Shown here: piece after piece, positions 46,190 through 58,460 of the stretch
How positions within the stretch are numbered: position 1 is the first letter of the stretch
Layout of the letters: each line of letters opens with the position of its first letter
Assembly (NCBI GenBank): GCA_019426215.1
Contig: CM033402.1
Location: forward strand, 25,269,102 to 25,333,101
Direction of reading: 5' to 3'
Origin: Buddleja alternifolia
Taxonomy: Eukaryota > Streptophyta > Magnoliopsida > Lamiales > Scrophulariaceae
DNA: 64,000 nt
The notes under the pieces: generated by a model
The model's input: only the letters and a program-made list of their open reading frames with translations
The model's database searches: none
Told to the model about the DNA's origin: nothing
Program-made: the position numbers and the translations under genes

Positions 46190-49100
46190 TCACGAAGGGT
46201 CCGCGAGGATGAAGGACTCTTTGTCTCTTGGTCCATCCATCCCTAAGTAAGGTTTTAGACGTTGAGCGTTGACCAAGAAAGTATGTCCTTTATCTGTTAT
46301 AAGCTTGACGGCGCCGGATGGATAGACCTGGGAAATCAAAAATGGGCCCGACCATCGAGACTTAAGCTTCCCGAGGAAGAGTCGGAGTCGAGAGTTGTAT
46401 AGCAACACCCGCTCTCCCTTGTGGAATTCCCGGGGGAGAATATGTTTGTCATGCCACATTTTGGTCCGCTCCTTATAGAGTTTTGCGTTCTCATAGGCAA
46501 GATGACGCCATTCTTCGAGCTCGTTGAGTTGTAGCAAACGTTGTGTACCTACACTTTGAGAGTCAAAATTTAGAAACTTAATGGCCCAATAAGCACGATG
46601 CTCGAGTTCAACGGGCAAGTGACATGTTTTGCCAAAAACAAGACGATACGGGGACATGCCAATTGGGGTTTTATAGGCGGTCCGATAAGCCCAAAGAGCA
46701 TCATCCAATTTAAGGGACCAATCATTTCTTGATGCGTTGACAGTTTTTTCTAAAATATGCTTAATCTCCCTATTCGAGACCTCCACTTGGCCACTAGTTT
46801 GTGGGTGGTATGGGGTCGAAATTTTATGCTTCACCCCGTACTTGGTCAATAAAAGTTCAAACTGTCTGTTGCAGAAGTGGGTGCCCCCGTCACTAATGAT
46901 GGCTCGGGGAGTTCCAAATCGAGTAAAAATATGCTTCTTCAGAAAACGAGTGACAACCCGAGCATCATTAGTAGGCAAGGCCACGGCTTCCACCCATTTG
47001 GAGACATAGTCTACCGCAACAAGGATATATTTATTTGAACAAGAACTGGGGAAAGGGCCCATGAAATCCACACCCCATACATCAAACAACTCACACTCTA
47101 ACATGCTATTTAAGGGCGTTTCATGATGTTTAGAGATGTTCCCCATTCGTTGACAGCGATCACAAGATTTGACATAATGATGTGCATCCTTAACAAGAGT
47201 AGGCCAGAAGAAACCTGATTGGAGGATCTTAGCTACCGTTTTGGAAGGCCCAAAATGGCCACCCACCGCCATATCATGACAATGAGATAGGATAGCATGC
47301 ACGTCCGTTTCGGGTATGCAACGTCGAATTAAACCATCTGCACAAACTTTGAATAAAAAGGGTTCGTCCCAAAGATATTGCTTTACATCAGATAGAAATT
47401 TCTTCTTTTGATGAAAAGTGATATCCGGGGGAAGACGGCCCGTAACAATGTAATTGGCAAAGTTAGCATACCAAGGTGAAATTTTTTCAGAAATAGCAAG
47501 GAGGTGTTCATCTGGGAATTCCTCACGAATTGGTGTCTCATCTAATGGATCATTCACTAGCTCTAATCGTGAGAGGTGGTCGGCTACTACATTTTCGGTG
47601 CCTTTCTTGTCTTTTATCTCTAAATCAAATTCTTGGAGTAACAAAATCCACCTAAGAAGTCTTGGTTTAGCATCTTTCTTGGCAAGCAAATATTTTAAAG
47701 CCGAATGATCGGTGTAAACTATCACTTTGTTTAGCACGAGGTAAGAGTGGAATTTATCGAATGCAAAGACTATGGCGAGTAATTCTTTTTCCGTGGTGGC
47801 ATAATTCAATTGTGCATCGTTAAGAGTTTTACTAGCATAGTAAATGGTTCGAAATACCTTTTCCTTCCTTTGGCCAAGGACCGCTCCAACCGCGGTGTCA
47901 CTCGCATCACACATCAATTCGAATGGTAAGCTCCAATCGGGGGATGACATGATAGGGGCGGAAACTAAGCGTTCCTTCAAATCAAGAAAGGCCTGCATAC
48001 AAGAAGAATTGAAATCAAAAGGTGCATCTTTAACAAGCAAATTAGACAACGGTTTCGCAATTTTAGAGAAATTCAAGATGAATCGCCTATAGAAACCAGC
48101 ATGCCCGAGGAAACTCCTAACAGCTTTTACCGATGTGGGCGGGGGAAGTTTTTCAATGACCTCAATTTTGGCTTGGTCCACTTCGATCCCTTTTTGAGAG
48201 ATCTTGTGGCCAAGTACAATCCCCTCCCGGACCATTAAATGGCATTTTTCCCAATTCAAAACAAGGTTGGTTTCTTCACAACGTTTAAGCACAACATTTA
48301 GATGAGCAAGACAGATATCAAAAGTTGTTCCGAAAATAGAAAAGTCATCCATAAAAATTTCAAGGAAATCTTCAACCATATCATGAAAAATAGCCATCAT
48401 CCATCTTTGAAAAGTGGCCGGGGCATTACACAAGCCAAATGGCATCCTTCTATAAGCAAATGTGCCATAAGGACAAGTGAAAGTGGTTTTCTCTTGGTCC
48501 TCAGGATCTATGGCAATTTGATTATAGCCGGAGTAACCATCTAGAAAACAATAGAAATCATGTCCGGCTAATCGTTCAAGCATTTGGTCAATAAAGGGGA
48601 GGGGGAAATGATCCTTACGTGTGGCATCATTCAACTTACGGTAATCTATACATACACGCCACCCACTAATTATACGAGTTGGGATAAGCTCATTATTCGC
48701 ATTCTCAATTACCGTTATCCCCCCTTTCTTAGGCACCACTTGGGTAGGGCTCACCCACGCACTATCAGAAATACGATAGATTATACCTGAGTCGAGCAGT
48801 TTAATCACTTCCTTCTTTACTACCTCTTGGATTTGTGGGTTTGATCTCCTTTGGGGTTGGCGTGTAGGCTTGGTGGAGTCCTCCATAAGTATTTTGTGCA
48901 TACATATCGCTGGACTAATGCCTTTGATGTCCGCAAGTTTCCACCCAAAAGCCCGTTTGTGAGATCTCAACACCGTCATTAATTGCTCTTCTTGTGATCC
49001 TGAAAGAGATGAGGAAATGATCAATGGGAGTGTTTCGTCGTCGTTCAAGTACACATATTTAAGGTGGGAGGGGAGGGGTTTGAGTTCGAGAGAGGGGGGT

Positions 49101-51703
49101 TCTTCAATAGATGGGCGAGGTGATCCTGACAATGATCTATCAACTTTGATGAATCCTCCCGAATGAGAGGAAGATTTGTACTCCAAGCTTAGAACCTTTT
49201 CCACTAGATCATCTTTCTCCGAGTCCACTTGCATGGATTTCATAAGATTCTGTTCGAGAGAATTTTCAATTGTATTGTCCTGTAAATACTCAACAATCAA
49301 ATGGTCAAATGTATCAATTCGATAACACGAGTCATGATCAATAGGATGTTTAAGGACTTTGTAAACATCAAAGGTAACTTTGTCATCGCCCACATTCAAG
49401 GTAAGCTTACCATTAGCAATGTCAATTACCGCCTTACCCGTGGCTAGGAATGGTCTCCCTAGGATTAATGGTACCTCCACATCTTCTTCCATGTCGAGTA
49501 CTACGAAATCAACGGGAAAATAAAACTTGTCGACTTGGACAATAACGTCTTCGATTATCCCCTTGGGCCTCTTGATCGATCGGTCGGCTAGTTGAAGGCT
49601 CATTGAGGTCGGCTTGGGATTTCCAAGGCCTAGCTTTTTAAACAGTGAGTATGGAAGAAGATTGATGCTGGCCCCCGAGTCACATAACACCTTCTTGAAT
49701 GATAGGGATCCAATCGTGCATGGGATTGTGAGACTCCCGGGATCTTGGAGCTTAGTTGGCAATTTATTGAGTAATACGGCGGAGCATTCTTCCGTGAGGC
49801 ACACCGTCTCATTCTCTTCCCACTTCTGCTTGTTGGAGAGTATGTCCTTGAAGAACTTCACATAATTCGGCATTTGGAGAATGGCGTCAATAAACGGAAT
49901 ATTAATTCTCACTTCCCGAAGGATTGCCAAAATTCGAAGAAAGCTCGGATCCATCTCCTTTTTCTTCTTTTTGTGAGCATTTGGGAAGGGGAGACGAACT
50001 TCGATAGGGGGAGAAAGCGTTGGAGTAGACGGATGAAAATCCACTGAAATAGTAGGCGGCGCCTGGGCGCGTATATCGGCGCCTAGGCGCGGATCTGTTG
50101 GCGCCTGGGCGTGCATTTCTGGGCGCTCGGGCGCGGGATGCAGAACATATGCATCTGGCAGGTTTGTGGGTGGCGCCTGGGCGCGTATATTGGCGCCTAG
50201 GCGCGTATCTGTAGGCGCCTGGGCGTGCAGGTTGGGGCGCTCGGGCGCGGGATGCAGAGAGTTTTGTCCAGAACAGGGTAGATCAGGCGCCTGGGCGTGC
50301 ATGTCGGGGCGCTCGGGCGCGGATGTACTGGCAGTGTCATTCTCCAATTGTTTGCCACTTCTCAAGGCTATGGCATTGCATTGGGCCTTCGGGTTCTTTT
50401 CCGTGTCGCTTGGGAGAGTCCCCGGGGCTCTACCGTTAACCGCATTAGAAAGTTGCCTTACTTGTGTTCGCAAATCCTTCATCTCCATACACATATCCTT
50501 TATCATACCCCGAAGTTCGTTGAAAGATGTATCGGACTTTTTCATGTGAGCATCTAGTTTCTCATCGATTGTGGGAGGTCGCATTTGCACTTGACCTTGA
50601 CCTTGTCCATTGAAATTGCCTTGCCTCGGGGGTGGGTTATTGAAGGGTGGTCGTGGAGCTTGATAGATCCCCGGTTGATAGATCCCCGGTTGTGCGTTCT
50701 GTGCGGGGTTGGGCCTTTTTGGAAAATTCTCGGGTATATGAAAGTTCACCCGAGGTTTATTTTGATTCCCCACATAATTAACATTGCCAACCTCCGGTTC
50801 CAAGACTACTACTTCCTCTACTACTTCCTCAATACAAGCAACCTTTTTAGAGGATGAGGCCTCTTCATCGTCGGGGTAGAGCTCGTCTTCTCGGGCCAAC
50901 CGTTCGACTTTGTCCCATACACTTTGACAGTCTAACCCAAGGAGATCTCCTCCCGCACCCGCGTTGAGTCTATGCCGAATACGTGACCTAACCCCATCAT
51001 AGAAATGGAGTACTTGTTCATTCAACCCAAAATTATGATCGGGACATTTACCGAGCATGCCCTTATATCTAGCCCAAACCTCGGCTAAAGATTCATTGCT
51101 CCTTTGCCTAAACCCTTTTATATTACTCCGTAGCTCATTGATTTTTGAGGGTGGAAAGAATTTATTTAAAAAGGCATCGACCAACTCACTCCATGTTGTA
51201 ATAGATTGTGGAGGTAAGGATTTGTACCATGTTGTCGCCCTATCCTTCAATGAGAAATGGAAGACTCTTAGACGAATCGCATCAAGATCTCGTGGGTGAT
51301 ATTGAATGGTCACAAGAGCCTCATCTATGGTTTCCAAATGAGCGTGTGGTGATTCGTGCGGTTCTCCATAGAAAGGATCTCCTTGCACCATATTAAAAAT
51401 GTGAGCCGGAATGTGGTAGTTTGGTGTGAAGAAATTAGGCACGACTACGGGCCCCGGAATGGTATGGACCCTAGGTGGTAAGCTACCCCGAACCGACGGG
51501 AGTTGTGGAGGAGGTACCGCTTGCATGGCTTGTAGAACACCTTGTAACCACTCCCTAGTTTCCGGTGAGTTCATGTCCGGGAAATTTCCATTTGGGTTTT
51601 GGTTGAGATTATTGGCCATTTCTCTTGCTCGCCTACTAGTCCTAAGAACTCGTTCAATTTCGGGCTCCAACTCGTATAGAGGCTTGTTTGAGGAGCGGGT
51701 CAT
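46190..51703 (-). CDS. Athila-2 gag-pol polyprotein, intact
   Basis: A single open frame; I choose the Met at 51703 ([18 protein letters not shown]), as the 17 codons before it look like leader. Domains: gag of the Retrotrans_gag type (about residues 120-300; [15 protein letters not shown]). Next is a linker with Pro/Ala/Arg repeats (HAQAP, RAQAP; about 460-550) and a protease ([12 protein letters not shown], near 672; LILGRPFL). RT has [18 protein letters not shown] and catalytic FMDD near 1118. RNase H (CDASD near 1266; [10 protein letters not shown]) is followed by integrase with an HHCC site, Asp in GVDFMGP (near 1548), Asp in SDGGTHF (near 1603) and Glu in GQVEVSNRE (near 1639). No zinc knuckle or chromodomain is seen. 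All catalytic motifs are present, so it may encode active enzymes. It should act in cytoplasmic particles and, for integration, the nucleus. Confidence 0.93.
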   Translation of the reverse strand: MTRSSNKPLYELEPEIERVLRTSRRAREMANNLNQNPNGNFPDMNSPETREWLQGVLQAMQAVPPPQLPSVRGSLPPRVHTIPGPVVVPNFFTPNYHIPAHIFNMVQGDPFYGEPHESPHAHLETIDEALVTIQYHPRDLDAIRLRVFHFSLKDRATTWYKSLPPQSITTWSELVDAFLNKFFPPSKINELRSNIKGFRQRSNESLAEVWARYKGMLGKCPDHNFGLNEQVLHFYDGVRSRIRHRLNAGAGGDLLGLDCQSVWDKVERLAREDELYPDDEEASSSKKVACIEEVVEEVVVLEPEVGNVNYVGNQNKPRVNFHIPENFPKRPNPAQNAQPGIYQPGIYQAPRPPFNNPPPRQGNFNGQGQGQVQMRPPTIDEKLDAHMKKSDTSFNELRGMIKDMCMEMKDLRTQVRQLSNAVNGRAPGTLPSDTEKNPKAQCNAIALRSGKQLENDTASTSAPERPDMHAQAPDLPCSGQNSLHPAPERPNLHAQAPTDTRLGANIRAQAPPTNLPDAYVLHPAPERPEMHAQAPTDPRLGADIRAQAPPTISVDFHPSTPTLSPPIEVRLPFPNAHKKKKKEMDPSFLRILAILREVRINIPFIDAILQMPNYVKFFKDILSNKQKWEENETVCLTEECSAVLLNKLPTKLQDPGSLTIPCTIGSLSFKKVLCDSGASINLLPYSLFKKLGLGNPKPTSMSLQLADRSIKRPKGIIEDVIVQVDKFYFPVDFVVLDMEEDVEVPLILGRPFLATGKAVIDIANGKLTLNVGDDKVTFDVYKVLKHPIDHDSCYRIDTFDHLIVEYLQDNTIENSLEQNLMKSMQVDSEKDDLVEKVLSLEYKSSSHSGGFIKVDRSLSGSPRPSIEEPPSLELKPLPSHLKYVYLNDDETLPLIISSSLSGSQEEQLMTVLRSHKRAFGWKLADIKGISPAICMHKILMEDSTKPTRQPQRRSNPQIQEVVKKEVIKLLDSGIIYRISDSAWVSPTQVVPKKGGITVIENANNELIPTRIISGWRVCIDYRKLNDATRKDHFPLPFIDQMLERLAGHDFYCFLDGYSGYNQIAIDPEDQEKTTFTCPYGTFAYRRMPFGLCNAPATFQRWMMAIFHDMVEDFLEIFMDDFSIFGTTFDICLAHLNVVLKRCEETNLVLNWEKCHLMVREGIVLGHKISQKGIEVDQAKIEVIEKLPPPTSVKAVRSFLGHAGFYRRFILNFSKIAKPLSNLLVKDAPFDFNSSCMQAFLDLKERLVSAPIMSSPDWSLPFELMCDASDTAVGAVLGQRKEKVFRTIYYASKTLNDAQLNYATTEKELLAIVFAFDKFHSYLVLNKVIVYTDHSALKYLLAKKDAKPRLLRWILLLQEFDLEIKDKKGTENVVADHLSRLELVNDPLDETPIREEFPDEHLLAISEKISPWYANFANYIVTGRLPPDITFHQKKKFLSDVKQYLWDEPFLFKVCADGLIRRCIPETDVHAILSHCHDMAVGGHFGPSKTVAKILQSGFFWPTLVKDAHHYVKSCDRCQRMGNISKHHETPLNSMLECELFDVWGVDFMGPFPSSCSNKYILVAVDYVSKWVEAVALPTNDARVVTRFLKKHIFTRFGTPRAIISDGGTHFCNRQFELLLTKYGVKHKISTPYHPQTSGQVEVSNREIKHILEKTVNASRNDWSLKLDDALWAYRTAYKTPIGMSPYRLVFGKTCHLPVELEHRAYWAIKFLNFDSQSVGTQRLLQLNELEEWRHLAYENAKLYKERTKMWHDKHILPREFHKGERVLLYNSRLRLFLGKLKSRWSGPFLISQVYPSGAVKLITDKGHTFLVNAQRLKPYLGMDGPRDKESFILADPS
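50045..50330 (-). repeat. In-frame GC-palindrome repeats in gag-pol linker
   Basis: GGCGCCTGGGCGC and GGCGCTCGGGCGC variants recur about nine times at roughly 25-35 bp. On the minus strand they encode HAQAP, RAQAP and APERP units of the gag-protease linker. About 113-bp super-units (about 50055 and 50173) are repeated. Confidence 0.85.
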
Positions 51704-51842
51704 GCACCTCAAGAACCTAACAATTAAATACAAGAACAAAATTAGACTAATCACGAAAATAAAAGAAAATCAAGAAATAAACGAAAACTAAGAATTATAA
51801 AAAATGTAAACGCAAAATAAAAAAAAAACTAAAATAAACAAG

Positions 51843-51860
51843 TCCCCGGCAACGGCGCCA
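51843..51860 (-). other. Athila-2 primer-binding site
   Basis: Minus strand TGGCGCCGTTGCCGGGGA, six bases after the LTR. This is the Asp-tRNA-type site known in Athila elements. All 18 positions look intact. Confidence 0.9.
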
Positions 51861-51866
51861 AAAACT

Positions 51867-53516
51867 TGACACGCTAAAAGCTAACGTGCTATGATAGCAA
51901 GTGCACTAAACGTGTGTAGTAATAAGTGGACAAAAAGTCCGGGTTGTCGAACCACAAGGACTTGAATTCTAGTTAATGATTTTCGATAAAAGATAAGACA
52001 ATTAAAGTAAAGTGCAAGAAAAAGATTAAACAAACGAAGAACCAAAGAGAAACGTACTATAGATTTAATCTCACGTATGATAAAATGACTATGACACATG
52101 CTACAACCGAATCTACTCGTCAATATATATGAGCTACTCTTCGAATTATTAGACTCCTATTGCTTTGGTGGAAACTCCTAAATTAACTATTACCCGATGT
52201 CTCGGCACATAATAATCCTATGATTAATTGACGGTTCTCTAAATATGTCTATCCGAGAATCTAATCAAAAATCACGCATTAACGTTCTAGAGCTTCCCCG
52301 AACGAATCCGGCTAACAACACCCGGGAATCTTTACCTATTTCTAGGGCAATCCCTCATTTGTTTCGGATGATGTGTTAATTCTCTTGCACCCTAATCTAT
52401 TTTCTCTCGAACAACTAGATTAGGCAAGATAGCAAGCATATGGTGATCAAACACATGATTGGAATAAAAGCATAGAATTAACACACAAAGCAATAGGAGA
52501 ATTAATACAAAGAGCAACTTCACATATATTGATTCATAAATTTGGCCTTCACATGGCCTTAGTTCTACAATATTAGCCTCTCATCAAAGCCTTAAGAAAA
52601 TCTAATACAAACATATACATACTCATGGAAATAAACATGTAAATGCAAATAATTAAAACTCCCTCAATTGATTGATGATGGATCTTTGCTCTCTTGATCT
52701 TCAATCCTTAGTTCCTCTCTCTTTGTTCCCCTCCAAAAGTGATGAAGAAATGGTGATGAATGATGATGAGTGAAAAGTGATGGCCAAAATGCCTCTCTCT
52801 CTCTCCTCCTCCAAGATGTCTCGGTCAATTGTCCTCCAAAAATCCTTAAAAAGACCACCACCAATCAGCTCCTCATGTGTATGTCTCCCCTAGTGTGTCC
52901 TCCACTACTCTTAAAGTGAGTAGTATAAAATTCCCTAAAGTAGATCTATTAAGAAACATACTTATGACATCCCTCTCATACATGTGATGACCTCTTGGCT
53001 TTAAATGTTCCATTCCCCCATCAAATGATGATCTTTTGGCTGAAAGGAATCAAATCTCGGATGTGGCCACGCCTAGGCGCAGGAATTATGGCGCTCGGGC
53101 GCCGTCAGCAGAATGTTGGGAGTATTTGCCTCTGTCTGGCGCAGTAATTGTATTTCCTTCATAACTCTCTCCAGAGAACTCCGATTTGGATGATTCAAGT
53201 CCTCATTTGAAGCTAACACATAGTTCTACAACTTTGTAGAAGGAAACTTCATCCAATTCGGTCTCTAAACATAAGAAAATAGCGCTCAACCGTGGAAACA
53301 AATGCAGATACGGCGCCCGGGCGTAGGGGTGCGTAGCAATTTGGCCTAAACTTGTTTTATACGTCATTTTTCATCCCGTTCTTTGATTGTATCCATTTAA
53401 GACCTGAAATCACTTAATGCACGAATTAAACGCACATGTGGCAAGAATCAAGCGATAAATGAACCTAAGACATAAACACAAAGGGGCTTAAAAACACGTA
53501 AAAATGCCTCTTATCA
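51867..53516 (-). repeat. Athila-2 5' LTR
   Basis: Minus-strand TGATAAGAGG (53516) to GCGTGTCA (51867), 1,650 bp. Normal orientation relative to primer site and gag-pol. Confidence 0.95.
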
Positions 53517-53521
53517 GTGAT
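53517..53521 (+). repeat. Right target-site duplication of Athila-2
   Basis: GTGAT, matching 42346-42350. Confidence 0.95.
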
Positions 53522-55163
53522 ATTATTTCAGATGGGCCAATCAAAATATATAAAGTTATCACAAGAGCGCCTGGAGCCACGGAAGACACTCCCGATGATT
53601 ACGTTGAAAAACTAAAACAAGAATGGTCTCCAGATGAGCGTCGAAGAGCTAATTTGGATAATGTTGGTCGTAACGCTCTGTATACGGCTATTGGTGATAA
53701 TGACAACCTATTCAACAAGATCAAGTCTACCAATTTGTGATAAGTTGGCTACAATTTGTGGTGGTTTAGCTCAAATTAAAGAAAACAAACTTTCCATTGC
53801 CAAGGACAGATTTAAGATGCTACCCAATGAAACTTTAGAGCAATTAGATATAAGATTTATAGCTCTAGTTACAGAACTTACATCGTTGGGAATGGATTTA
53901 CAGGATCGAGAAATGGTGGTTAAGATCTGTAGAAGTTTACCAAGTAAATTCTTGATGAAGACAACTGCTATGAGAGAATCAAATATGCTGGATCTTCTAA
54001 CTCCAGATGACACCTTTTCAGAGCTCAAAGCATTTGAGTTCGAGTTGAATTCTTCTAGTGATGTTGTGAGTAGTCCGGTGATTGAATCTGGAGCGCTTAT
54101 AGCATCAATCAAAGGCAAATCGGGCAATAAAGGAAAGAATTTAGATATCAATGAAGAAGAGGAATTGGCTTTGCTGAATAGATTCAGGAAGTTCTTGAGA
54201 TATGAAAAGAAAGGAAAATAACCAAGGACAAAACTCATATCAAGCGCCTTCTCTGATGCAACAACATTTTCAAGCGCCTCAGTATTCTGTTCCTTCACCC
54301 TAAGCGCCTGTTCAGTACCAAGCGTCTACTCAAAATCTCTCAGCTCCAGTGGTCTCAAAACCGCACATTGCAAGGTTAACAAATGAACAAAAGATGAAAA
54401 CTAATCTTTGTTATAATTACAGGAAACTATAGCACTATCAGGTAAATTGCCCTTATCCAAACTTATCCAAGCCCTCAAGGCAGGATTACTTGGATAGAAA
54501 CCAATTCAGGAGCAACCTTCGTCAACAAGGTTTGCTAGCGGAATCAGAACCAGCATTCGCACCTAAAGATTTAGAATCATCAGAGGAGAGTAGTGACGAT
54601 GATGAGCCATTAGATGACTCAGCGCTCGTATGTCTCATGGCCAGAGATGATGAAGCGTCTCCTGAGGTAATCAATGAATTATCTATTCCTCTCTCTTATG
54701 ATGAATTACTTGACAAATTCAAAGAATACTACAATGAATGTCAAGAAGCTGGCAAAATATATCAAAACGATCTCGCTATTATCTCATCACTCACAAGAGC
54801 TAAAGTAACGCTCAAAGCAGAGTTGCAAGTTTAGCAACAGTGCATTGAGAAGAACCAATCGCTTGAGAGTGAAATTATTCAATTAAAAAGCGATCTTAAT
54901 ATAATAGTCAAGAGAGAAGCTGATTTGATCGCTAGACTTGCTAAATCAAAGCAACTCATCTCATCATTATCAAAAGCTTCTAGAAAGTTGGATAATGTGA
55001 CTGAAGTAACTAGATTATTTGGTGAAAAGACCGGTTTAGGATGCGATAAACTCGGTAAACAACCTAATAAACCTAACGTTATGGCAAACAATAAAGAAAA
55101 GGGTGTTATCTTTGTTGAGAAACGTTCACAAGGTCAAACACAAAATGAACCCAACGACAATGG
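53522..55163 (+). pseudogene. SIRE-B copy Z gag, remainder
   Basis: Continues from 42350. It has TRAPGATED, DNVGRNALYTAIGDND, then a deletion of about 16 nt near 53730 that shifts frame, then CDKLATICG, NKLSIAKDRF and SLPSKFLMKT to a TAA near 54220. The zinc knuckle (54410-54460) is ruined: its second Cys is Tyr and a TAG replaces the Gly before His. The Ser/Asp/Glu-rich segment (from 54490) and coiled coil (54690-55050) follow, with a TAG at 54832. Replaced at 55164 by a SIRE-A LTR. Confidence 0.85.
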
Positions 55164-55794
55164 GGTTAGAAAATTTCATGTTAGATGTTTTGATGATGAC
55201 AAGATAGGATTCAATGTTAGGCCCCAAAAATACAATGTAAGTTTCCGTTTTTCATAGAATGATGTATAAGCGTTTGAATGTTATAATTTATTATAGGCTT
55301 GTAATCTTTATCTTTGAAGAATTTAGACTAAGTCTTAAGCGATTGAATCGCTAGTAGAATTCTAGGTGAGTCTGTTAGAGAAGAAGTTGAAGACCAGCGT
55401 CTGAAGTCAACCGGAGATAAATTTTTTCTTCTTAGCGTCTGTCAAACGCTAAAAGATCTCATTTCAGGATTTATGGATCAGCGCTCGAAATCCCTCAAGC
55501 GACTTATGTCAGATTCACCTGAAATAAATCCTCAAGTCATGAAGGACTTAAATGCAATCATTCAACGGGCATTTATTTCCAACGGGAATTAAATTCAAAA
55601 TGCATTAAATGCCTGATAAGAGCATTAAATGTGATAAGCCAATGTGACCTGTGGACAAGCCATCTTTTGACCAGACTGTCAGGAAAATTCAGAATTTCAG
55701 CTGCTCCAGTCCAATCGGCTTCAGCGAATTTTCAGGAATGTCAGAGAAAAGGTATACTCACGCGCCCCGTGAGAGGCACGCTCCTACATGTGTC
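55164..55794 (+). repeat. SIRE-A copy 2, 5' LTR first part
   Basis: Aligns with 8258-8888 (GTTAGAAAATTTCATG at its start, one or two terminal bases changed). Cut at CTACATGTGTC, where chromovirus sequence begins. It is probably the 5' LTR of the element continuing at 59088. Confidence 0.8.
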
Positions 55795-56404
55795 TGATTG
55801 GAGAGCACCATCGCGGGATGGACAAAAAAGGGCCTTGAGGGTGGAAATGATACAAGAAGCCATTGACAAAGTTCAAATCATCAAACAACGAATGAGTGCA
55901 GCTCAGAGTCGTCAAAAGAGCTATGCCGACACACGACGCAAGGACTTAGAATTTCAAGTGGGAGACCAAGTTTTTATTAAAGTATCACCGCGAAGAGGTG
56001 TTACGAGGATGGGAAAAGGGGGAAAGCTTCAACCTCGATATATAGGACCATTCCAGATCTTGAAGTGTGTTGGGGTAGTAGCGTATGAAGTCAAACTACC
56101 TAACAATATTTCCCATATTCATAATGTGTTCCATGTATCACAACTTAAGAAGTACCATCCTGATTCGTCGCATGTGATATCACATGAGGAATTACAACTA
56201 GAACCCAATTTGTCGTATGAAGAGATGCCGATACGTATACTGGACTTCAAATATCAAGAATTACGATCTCAAAAAATACCCTTAGTCAAGGTATTGTGGA
56301 GAAACCATCAGGTTGAAAAAGCAACTTGGGAGCAAGAAAATGACATGAGAAAAAGATATCCGGATCTCTTTGGGACCTCTCAGAATTTGGGACCAAATTC
56401 TCTT
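55795..56404 (+). pseudogene. Chromovirus (Tekay/Del-like) integrase C-terminus with chromodomain
   Basis: Integrase C-terminal part: RQKSYADTRRKDLEFQVGD, GKLQPRYIGPFQILK, HNVFHVSQLKKYHPD. It is followed by a chromodomain-like end, RILDFKYQELRSQKIPLVKV, W..H.VEKATWE and RKRYPDLF (about 56230-56370). This order defines chromoviruses; the final block resembles Tekay/Del. The chromodomain would direct insertion to marked chromatin. Upstream gag and most of pol are missing. The stop lies at about 56444, after the polypurine tract. Confidence 0.88.
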
Positions 56405-56418
56405 AAGGAGGGGGGAGT
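56405..56418 (+). other. Polypurine tract of chromovirus
   Basis: AAGGAGGGGGGAGT directly before TGTAACACCC. It overlaps the end of the coding frame. Confidence 0.85.
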
Positions 56419-56643
56419 TGTAACACCCAATATTCTCAGATCCTAATTTCGTAGAAGTGAAGGTAAACATTACAATCACCGCTAATTAGATTTCGTAAAT
56501 TATTTGATTGTAGTGATTCGCGTGCGACTAAAAATATTTTTCTACTTGCTTATATAACTATTATTAAATCTATATGTGAAATAGGTTAGTAGTATTTACA
56601 CCTCATGGTGGAATAGTTGATGCATTATATCATCTAAGGTGTA

Positions 56644-56806
56644 TATATATATCTATATATATTCATCTTCATCAATTGATTACTAATAGTTAAATGGGAT
56701 CATGCCTAACTACATATATATATATATATATACACACACATAGGCACAAACACATGCACACACACACACACACACGTATATATATATATATATATATATA
56801 CACGTA
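56644..56806 (+). repeat. TA/CA microsatellites in chromovirus LTR
   Basis: Runs of TATATA and CACACA, including about 56714-56735, 56756-56774 and 56777-56800. Confidence 0.95.
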
Positions 56807-58212
56807 CCATTCATGCTCTAATAGAGAAAGTAAGATTAGGAGGTGGCAAATTTAGATAATTACATCTCATCTTGCCTAAAAAACGTGGCTCATGGAGGAT
56901 TAATCTCCATTTCTTTTTTTCCTACCTTTTGACCAAGACCTCCTTATATACTACAATTCAGCCTTTCAAAACTTCATTCATCACCACACCTGAAGAAACT
57001 CTGAAAAATTAGCACCTATCTCATCTCAAATACATGAAAAGCTGAAGGAGAAGAAAAAAAAATCCAGTAGGGGAAAGGATCATCCTTTATTCTTTCTCTT
57101 ATGGTATATGGTAGTTAATCATTGCTTTTGCATGAATATGTTGTAGAATAAATGTAGTTCAAGCTGTATATGACCTGGAATTGAGATTATCATATCATAT
57201 ATATGTATTTTAGTTAACTTCAATGGCATGATGTTCAGCTGTGTTTGGAACTTTCAGTTTCTGAAGTTACGTTTAAAGCTGTAATGAGGTGCCTAAAATT
57301 TTGAGTTTGATTATGATAAATCTTCTGGAATAACTTGATTATGTGTTAAACATCTATGAAAAATTTGGTAAGTATTAGAGTTTTGTGGAATTTTCTAAAA
57401 ATCGTTGAACAAAATCGCTAGTCTGTTCGGCGGAAGTGAAAATTGTTACTGGTTTGAAGATATTTCGTGTACCTGGAAATTTTGGTTTACTCTAAAACTT
57501 TTACAGTAGCTTGATAAATGTGTTATAGAGACTTCACATAAATTTCGGAATTTTTCAGTGAACAGGGGATTTTACAAAAATATTTGAATATAAGGTGTCT
57601 GTTCTGAAACAAATCTGCCAGGATAGTCCCGTTTCGTTGATCGAATCCCCAATTTGATAAGGAAATTAAATCTGGAAAAATTATGTAGACTTTTTCAGCA
57701 TCCTTTATGATATCCTGAAAAATTGGAGAAAGAAATTCCAATCCGAGAATGTGTTACAAAATTGTTGAAATATATTGCGCATGTAAGGGGGTTTGTTTGA
57801 ACTTAATTGCCTAGATGTTTGGATAGTAGGATATAACTTGTTGTATGTGATTAGCTTAAAGTGTATTGTTTTATGAAAATGATGGTATTTTGAATCACAG
57901 GATACTTTCGTGATTCCGAGGCCTAGGCAACGACGCCGGTTTATTATTGTGAGGGTTTCTCTTATTCTTTCAACTTGATCTTGCTTACCATTTTTCGTTC
58001 CCTTTATCTAATAAATCATAGCCAAGTGTGACCTCATAAAGTTTCATTGATCAGACTCTTATTCTCATCTAAGGTAAGTGTCCAACCGTGTCCCAATTTG
58101 TAGTCTATCGTTCTTGTTTCCGCTTGCTCTCGCTCGAATACAAATCAATGTACATATTCTAGTAGGAAACTCGTTGAAACGATTATTCTTCTTGGCTCTA
58201 TTCCGTCAGCTA

Positions 58213-58460
58213 AGGGAGCTAAGTGCTATACGGGACAAAGTGCCACGTGACGGCGGGGGCCACCGCTTGAACCCGTAGGAGCCACCTCTAGAATCCTAAA
58301 GTCTGGCATCCATCCGCGACGTGTCATTTTCTTGATATACAGCTTTGATTCGAAAAAGCAGAGTGAAGGGAGCTAAGTGCTATACGGGACAAAGTGCCAC
58401 GCGATGGTGGGGGCCACCTCTTGAACACGTAGGAGCCACCACTAGAATCCCGACATCTGG
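58213..58460 (+). repeat. Pair of 94-bp direct repeats in chromovirus LTR
   Basis: AGGGAGCTAAGTGCTATACG starts both copies, at 58213-58306 and 58367-58460. They differ at about ten positions. The 154-bp period suggests an old tandem duplication. Confidence 0.9.

Larger units (their letters stand above)
42351..53516 (-). mobile_element. Athila-2: young Athila-like element with inverted LTRs
   Basis: An 11,166-bp element bounded by GTGAT duplications. Coding content is on the minus strand: LTR (51867-53516), primer site, gag-pol, spacer, second ORF. The left LTR (42351-44000) is in plus orientation, the reverse of a normal 3' LTR. Both outer ends are therefore the LTR start (TGATAAGAGG; CCTCTTATCA on the right). 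The usual 3' UTR, polypurine tract and properly oriented 3' LTR are absent. Equal LTR lengths, few differences, an intact long ORF and perfect duplications indicate a recent, single insertion. Confidence 0.9.

Noticed and set aside
42351..53516. Two independent solo LTRs or two elements in opposite orientation
   Set aside because: One shared GTGAT duplication, equal LTR lengths, and exact restoration of the interrupted gag frame all point to a single insertion.
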